A DNA stretch of 64,000 nucleotides from Mycobacterium sherrisii (GTDB lineage: Bacteria > Actinomycetota > Actinomycetes > Mycobacteriales > Mycobacteriaceae): assembly GCF_002102355.1 (NCBI RefSeq), contig NZ_LQPT01000016.1:1-64000 (forward strand). The letters are read 5' to 3'. Within the stretch, counting starts at the first letter, position 1; every line of letters starts with the position of its first letter. Below, in pieces: positions 60,194 to 64,000 of the stretch. The position numbers were made by a program, and so were the translations under genes. The notes under the pieces are model-generated. The model searched no databases, was not told the DNA's origin, and saw only the letters and a list, made by a program, of their open reading frames with translations.

Positions 60194-62112
60194 CCGTTGC
60201 CGGTGTCACCGACCGCGCGCAGCGGCGGTGCGGCCGCGGCGTCGAAGGATTTGGTCAGCCATTCGCTCATCGCCGCGGCCAGCGCCGCCCGATTTTCGCG
60301 TTTGACGATCTCGTGTCCGTCGTCGGCGAACAACAGGTAGCGCACGTTGCGGCCGGCACGGCGCAGCGCGTCGACGATCTGTTCGGATTCGCTGACCGGG
60401 ACGTTGGTGTCGTGCGCCCCGTGCACCACCAACAGCGGGGCGACCAGCGCATCGACCCGCAGCAGCGGTGACAACTGCTCGAGCAGTTCACGGTCGCCGA
60501 CCGGGTGCCCGTACTCGGGGTAGGCGGAGTCGGCGATCCAGGGTTCGGTGTTGCGGTAGAACGTGCTCAGATCGCTCATCCCGCAAATGCTGACGCCCGC
60601 TGCGAACAGCCCGGGGTGAAACGTCAGGGCCGCCTGGGTCAGGTAGCCGCCGTAGGACCAGCCCGCGCAGGCGATCCGGCCCGGGTCGGCAAGCCCGTTG
60701 TCGACCAAAAAGTGCACGCAGTCGGCGACGTCGTCGATGGCGGCGAAGCGCTTCTCCTTGTCGTCGGCGTGCAGGAAGCTGCGGCCGAATCCGCCCGAGC
60801 CGCGGACGTTGGGCGCCAGCACCAAAAACCCGTCGGTGACCAGCCGGGAGAAGATGTCGTTGTAGCCGGGCCGGGCCTGGCCCTCCGGGCCGCCGTGCAG
60901 GAACACGACCGCACCCGCCGCACCGCCGGGGTCCATCGACCGGTACAGCCAGGCGTTGAGTTGCAGGCCGTCGCGCGCAGTGATCGTCCGCGGCTCGGCG
61001 CAAACGTCGGGAACCGGTGCGCCGCGGTCGCGTTGGGTGTCGATGGGTTCCCACTCCCGCGAACGCGGATCCACCAACTCGACGGTTCGGGGCATGGCCG
61101 GCCCCTCGACGGTCATCGCGACCATCGAGCCGCCGGCACTGATCGACAACTCCCCCGCGACCGGCCCGGGCAGTGGAATCGGCTCGGTCAGCGTGTAATC
61201 GGTGTACTCGAGAATCTGTAACTCGCTGCGGCCCTGCAGGTTCCATAACAGCGCGACGGTGGAGAGGTCGTCGCTGACCACGAATTCGGCGAGATCACAG
61301 TCGGGCCGTTCGGCCACCACCGAGTACTTGACGCCGTCCAGCGTGACGGTGACCTCCAGCAACCGGGCGTACTCGCAGCCGTTGTCGCTGCGGATCAACG
61401 CCCGCACATATCCGTCGGCACCGGTGCCTGGGTTGTACAGCTTGGTCAGCTCACCGCCTAATCCGTAGCGCAGGCGACGGGGCTGGTGGTCGTCGAGGAT
61501 GATCCCGTCGGCCGTAGTGGAGCCGGGATCCGAAGGCAGCAAAGCGATTTCGGTCTGACTGAACAACATGATCATCTCGTGGTAGCCGCGCGGGCCCACC
61601 CGGATCAGCGCCGCACCGCCCCACGCGTCGACCAGCCGGCCGCCGGATCGACTGTCCAGCACGACGTGCCGGCCGTTGGTGGGATCGATCAGGCACGACC
61701 GCCCCACGCCGTCCTCACCCGTCAGGATCGCCGCGACCTGGGTTCCGTCCCACGCGATCAGCTCGGCGGTCCCGGCTTTTTGACGGTCGATGCGCCAGGC
61801 CATGCGATCGTCGGGATCGGTAGTGACGACCCAGATCTGGCTGCGCGAACCGCTGCCGTCCAGCGTCACCTGACAGGCCAGCCACTGACCGTCCGGCGAG
61901 TGGATCACCCGGGAGACCGGCCCCTCGACGGGAAGCTCCACATCCCGCGAAGAGCTGGCCCGCCAGCCACGCAAAAAGCGTTGTACGGCCCGGGGATAAC
62001 CGCCGTCGTCGACAATGTGGGCAAATGCCGTGGCGTCCGGCGACAACGATGCGCCGTAAATCTCGCGCACCTGCCCCATCGTGTCAGCCTTCCATACTCC
62101 GAGTGCGGTCAT
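60190..62112 (-). CDS. S9-family serine peptidase (prolyl oligopeptidase type)
   Basis: Cytosolic peptidase of 640 residues with an N-terminal beta-propeller (about 15-380) and a C-terminal alpha/beta-hydrolase domain. The catalytic Ser is in [15 protein letters not shown], the Asp in [13 protein letters not shown] and the His in [13 protein letters not shown]; the oxyanion region is [18 protein letters not shown]. No signal peptide is seen. S9 enzymes remove dipeptides or cleave short peptides; the specificity here is unknown. The ATG at 62112 is used; a second at 62079 ([10 protein letters not shown]) would remove a short leader. Confidence 0.92.
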   Translation of the reverse strand: MTALGVWKADTMGQVREIYGASLSPDATAFAHIVDDGGYPRAVQRFLRGWRASSSRDVELPVEGPVSRVIHSPDGQWLACQVTLDGSGSRSQIWVVTTDPDDRMAWRIDRQKAGTAELIAWDGTQVAAILTGEDGVGRSCLIDPTNGRHVVLDSRSGGRLVDAWGGAALIRVGPRGYHEMIMLFSQTEIALLPSDPGSTTADGIILDDHQPRRLRYGLGGELTKLYNPGTGADGYVRALIRSDNGCEYARLLEVTVTLDGVKYSVVAERPDCDLAEFVVSDDLSTVALLWNLQGRSELQILEYTDYTLTEPIPLPGPVAGELSISAGGSMVAMTVEGPAMPRTVELVDPRSREWEPIDTQRDRGAPVPDVCAEPRTITARDGLQLNAWLYRSMDPGGAAGAVVFLHGGPEGQARPGYNDIFSRLVTDGFLVLAPNVRGSGGFGRSFLHADDKEKRFAAIDDVADCVHFLVDNGLADPGRIACAGWSYGGYLTQAALTFHPGLFAAGVSICGMSDLSTFYRNTEPWIADSAYPEYGHPVGDRELLEQLSPLLRVDALVAPLLVVHGAHDTNVPVSESEQIVDALRRAGRNVRYLLFADDGHEIVKRENRAALAAAMSEWLTKSFDAAAAPPLRAVGDTGNG

Positions 62113-62180
62113 CGGTCAGCGCGTAGCGTGCCACATCGAGCTCCCGGACGCGCACGTTAGGGATGTCGGACGGCCGCAAC

Positions 62181-62897
62181 TCAGCCGGGCAACTCGCCGG
62201 GATACCGGAAACGCCGGAATGCCGCCCGCGCCCGCGCCGGGCTCCACTGCCTATCGCGTTCGGCCCGGGCCATCGGATAGAAGCACAGCCCGACGACGAC
62301 CGAGGTGAAGTGACCTATCGCGGTGAAGTCCAGCCCGTGCCGGGTCATGGTAAGCAGCGGAAAGCCGAAGATGATCAGCAGCACACCGAGATACAGCCAG
62401 CGCCATGGCCGCTCGATGCGATACGTCAGCACGGCCATGATGGCGACGAGGAAGTAGCTGACCCCGATGTCGCGGGAGTGCACCAATCGTTCCGACGCAT
62501 CGTGCTCCTCGATCGCGAAGTACAGCACGCTTTCGCTGATGTAGGTCGACAGGATGTGACCGGTCAATCCGATGGTCAGCCACTTCAGGTGGCCGAGCCA
62601 ATGCTCGACCGGGGCGAGAAACAGGGTGAACAGCAGCAGGTACGGTTCCAGACTCTTGCCGTCGATCCACAGCAGGCTGGAAAACAGCACGGTGAGCGGG
62701 TCGGTGGCCAGTTCGTGAATGTTGGTGGACCGGTGCAGCAACACCGAGTGCAGTTCGCGGCGGGGCAGCTGGTGCTGGATGATCGTCGTGATCAGCAGGA
62801 CGGCCAACCAGCCGTAGGTTAGCGGCGCACCGCTGACGTAATGCCATACCGCGAGCGCCAGGCTCCGTAGTCGCGCTCCCACCGATGCACCCGCCAC
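62181..62897 (-). CDS. Rhomboid-like integral membrane protein
   Basis: Membrane protein of 238 residues with about six hydrophobic segments. STNIHELATDPLTVLFSSLLWIDG after the first helix and EHWLGHLKWLTIGLTGHILST in the middle are features of mycobacterial rhomboid-like proteins. The catalytic GxSG of true rhomboid proteases is not obvious; ISESVLYF may be its degraded equivalent, so proteolysis is uncertain. It starts with GTG. It is 39 bp downstream of the DUF4436 gene on the same strand, suggesting shared transcription. Confidence 0.75.
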   Translation of the reverse strand: MAGASVGARLRSLALAVWHYVSGAPLTYGWLAVLLITTIIQHQLPRRELHSVLLHRSTNIHELATDPLTVLFSSLLWIDGKSLEPYLLLFTLFLAPVEHWLGHLKWLTIGLTGHILSTYISESVLYFAIEEHDASERLVHSRDIGVSYFLVAIMAVLTYRIERPWRWLYLGVLLIIFGFPLLTMTRHGLDFTAIGHFTSVVVGLCFYPMARAERDRQWSPARARAAFRRFRYPGELPG

Positions 62898-62936
62898 GGC
62901 GTCAACCTTCGCATGCCCGAGGGCGCCGGCAAACGG

Positions 62937-63824
62937 TCAGGCCACCTTTACCGGTTCGGGTCGTTCGGATTCGGGTCGCAGGTGCCGCCACCAGCAGTAG
63001 ACGTAGAGCAGCATCGACAACACCAGCGTGACGATGACCCACAAGGTGACGGTGATGTCGACCCAGGATCCGATCGGGGGCACGTCGGGCAGCGCATTGC
63101 GCAGCGGCAGCACCGCGAAGAGCATCGCGGCATACCACGTCGTCATCGGGGGCTGGAATTTGCGGCGGTTGCGGGCGGTCTGGATCGCGACGAACGCGCC
63201 GACCGCGGCGAGCGCGATCAGGACCACGACCAGGACGGCGGCGAACGCCGCAGTGCTCGGCGAGCGGGTCATCGAGACGCGGTAGGGCGAGTTCGGACGG
63301 CCGGTGCCGACGACGGACAGTTTCCAGCCGGAAACCCTGTCGACGAATTTGACCGCGACCTGTTCGGGCGCCGGCTCGGAACCGTAGATGAGGTCGACCG
63401 TGATGGGCCCCGAACGATAATGATCGAGCGGCCATTTCGACGGGTCACCACCGATGGTCAGCGGGACGGGATAGTCGCCCGGCAGCATGCCCTTGGTCCA
63501 GGTGCGTTTGCTCGGCGTCACCGCGGAATGAACCACCACGGCCAAGTCCGAGTTGAGGCCGCGACTGGCCGGGTCCAGCAGCCCGGGTCCGGGGGCGATC
63601 GTGACGTTGGCGTTCAGTGCGCCCTGCATCGCATGCAACTCGAGGAAGTCGATGGTCACCGTGGTGCCGTCGGCGGCCGTCGCGCCCGCGGTCAGCTGCA
63701 CCGGGCAGCCGCAACCGGATCGGGAATACAGCGCGACTGTGATGGCGTACGCGGCAACGAAGAGGATCACCACTCCCAGCACGGAGAATTTGAGGCGCCG
63801 CCCCGCTGCGTTGCCGTTCGACAA
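62937..63824 (-). CDS. DUF4436 membrane protein
   Basis: DUF4436 protein of 295 residues: one N-terminal helix (FSVLGVVILFVAAYAITVALY), an extracytoplasmic beta-rich domain (about 45-205) starting with a CGC motif, then three C-terminal helices and a short cytosolic tail after CWWRHLRP. The function of the family is unknown. A TTG at 63824 is the start, preceded by a G-rich run that may serve as ribosome-binding site. A second copy lies immediately upstream, so the two form a tandem pair followed by the rhomboid-like gene. Confidence 0.85.
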   Translation of the reverse strand: MSNGNAAGRRLKFSVLGVVILFVAAYAITVALYSRSGCGCPVQLTAGATAADGTTVTIDFLELHAMQGALNANVTIAPGPGLLDPASRGLNSDLAVVVHSAVTPSKRTWTKGMLPGDYPVPLTIGGDPSKWPLDHYRSGPITVDLIYGSEPAPEQVAVKFVDRVSGWKLSVVGTGRPNSPYRVSMTRSPSTAAFAAVLVVVLIALAAVGAFVAIQTARNRRKFQPPMTTWYAAMLFAVLPLRNALPDVPPIGSWVDITVTLWVIVTLVLSMLLYVYCWWRHLRPESERPEPVKVA

Positions 63825-63906
63825 GGTTGCCCCCCCGCTGACTGCGTCCGAGATCCGTTCCGGCCAAAGATAGTAAAGATGGGGTCGGCTTGTCCGCGTA
63901 TTCTCG

Positions 63907-64000
63907 CTATCCGTCGCCCGGCCGCCCGTCGGGTGCGGCAGCCGTAACGGGTTGCAGCCGCAGATGCCGCCACCAGCAAGAGATATAGATCCCCATCGCG
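63907..64000 (-). CDS. Second DUF4436 protein, C-terminal end only (cut by window edge)
   Basis: The last 94 bases encode, on the minus strand, about 30 residues and a TAG stop. They contain ISCWWRHLRLQPV, which lines up with YCWWRHLRPES at the end of the neighbouring DUF4436 protein. The gene therefore begins beyond the window and is a tandem paralogue. Its stop lies 82 bp upstream of the neighbour's start. Confidence 0.75.
   Translation of the reverse strand, partial: AMGIYISCWWRHLRLQPVTAAAPDGRPGDG

Overview
The window is chromosomal DNA of a slow-growing, non-tuberculous Mycobacterium. It is very GC-rich and densely coded. Most genes follow the order of the M. tuberculosis H37Rv interval Rv3362c to Rv3433c: conservon, spoU, nitroreductase, dnaE2, a Tgs-like acyltransferase, otsB2, htdY, lpqD, acrA1, iunH, imuA'/imuB, guaA, Rv3400/Rv3401, Rv3406, choD, guaB3/guaB2, rsdA/sigD, whiB3, groEL1/groES, the tsa genes, alr, gadB and nnr. 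Gene identities were recalled from family knowledge and read off the translations; no database was searched. I saw no rRNA, tRNA, insertion sequence, phage or CRISPR array.

Region 1 (1-9.9 kb): the 3' part of an FHA/ABC exporter (Rv1747 type), a broken FHA fragment, a cupin protein, a complete four-gene conservon (sensor kinase, roadblock, DUF742, GTPase), then RNA- and redox-modifying enzymes. Region 2 (9.9-25.3 kb): the SOS mutasome (dnaE2, imuA', imuB), with two identical LexA boxes. Between its genes lie lipid and trehalose genes: a degenerate wax-ester synthase/DGAT, otsB2, htdY, a fused acyl-CoA reductase, a nucleoside hydrolase and an extra KasB-like ketosynthase. Region 3 (25.3-38.9 kb): purine synthesis (guaA, guaB3, guaB2). 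It is interrupted by an HxlR-regulated efflux/methyltransferase cassette, a disaccharide phosphorylase/beta-phosphoglucomutase pair, a TauD-type dioxygenase with tandem operator palindromes, and a GMC sterol oxidase.

Region 4 (38.9-49 kb): sigD/rsdA, whiB3 with a long leader, then an accessory stretch. This holds a frameshifted LLM oxidoreductase, a SodC-like lipoprotein lacking metal ligands, SnoaL, OsmC, LLM and methyltransferase genes, and a methylenetetrahydrofolate-reductase-like gene coupled to a methyltransferase. Region 5 (49-64 kb): groES/groEL1 under a CIRCE operator, and an overlapping tsaD-rimI-tsaB-tsaE-hydrolase-alr operon linking tRNA t6A formation to D-alanine supply. gadB, nnr, a TIGR00027-type methyltransferase, an S9 peptidase, a rhomboid-like protein and a tandem pair of DUF4436 membrane proteins follow; the last is cut by the window edge.

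The least explained items are the HxlR/MFS/methyltransferase cassette, the SodC-like pseudoenzyme, the zinc-motif MTHFR/methyltransferase pair, the additional KasB-like enzyme, and the tandem operators without a local repressor.
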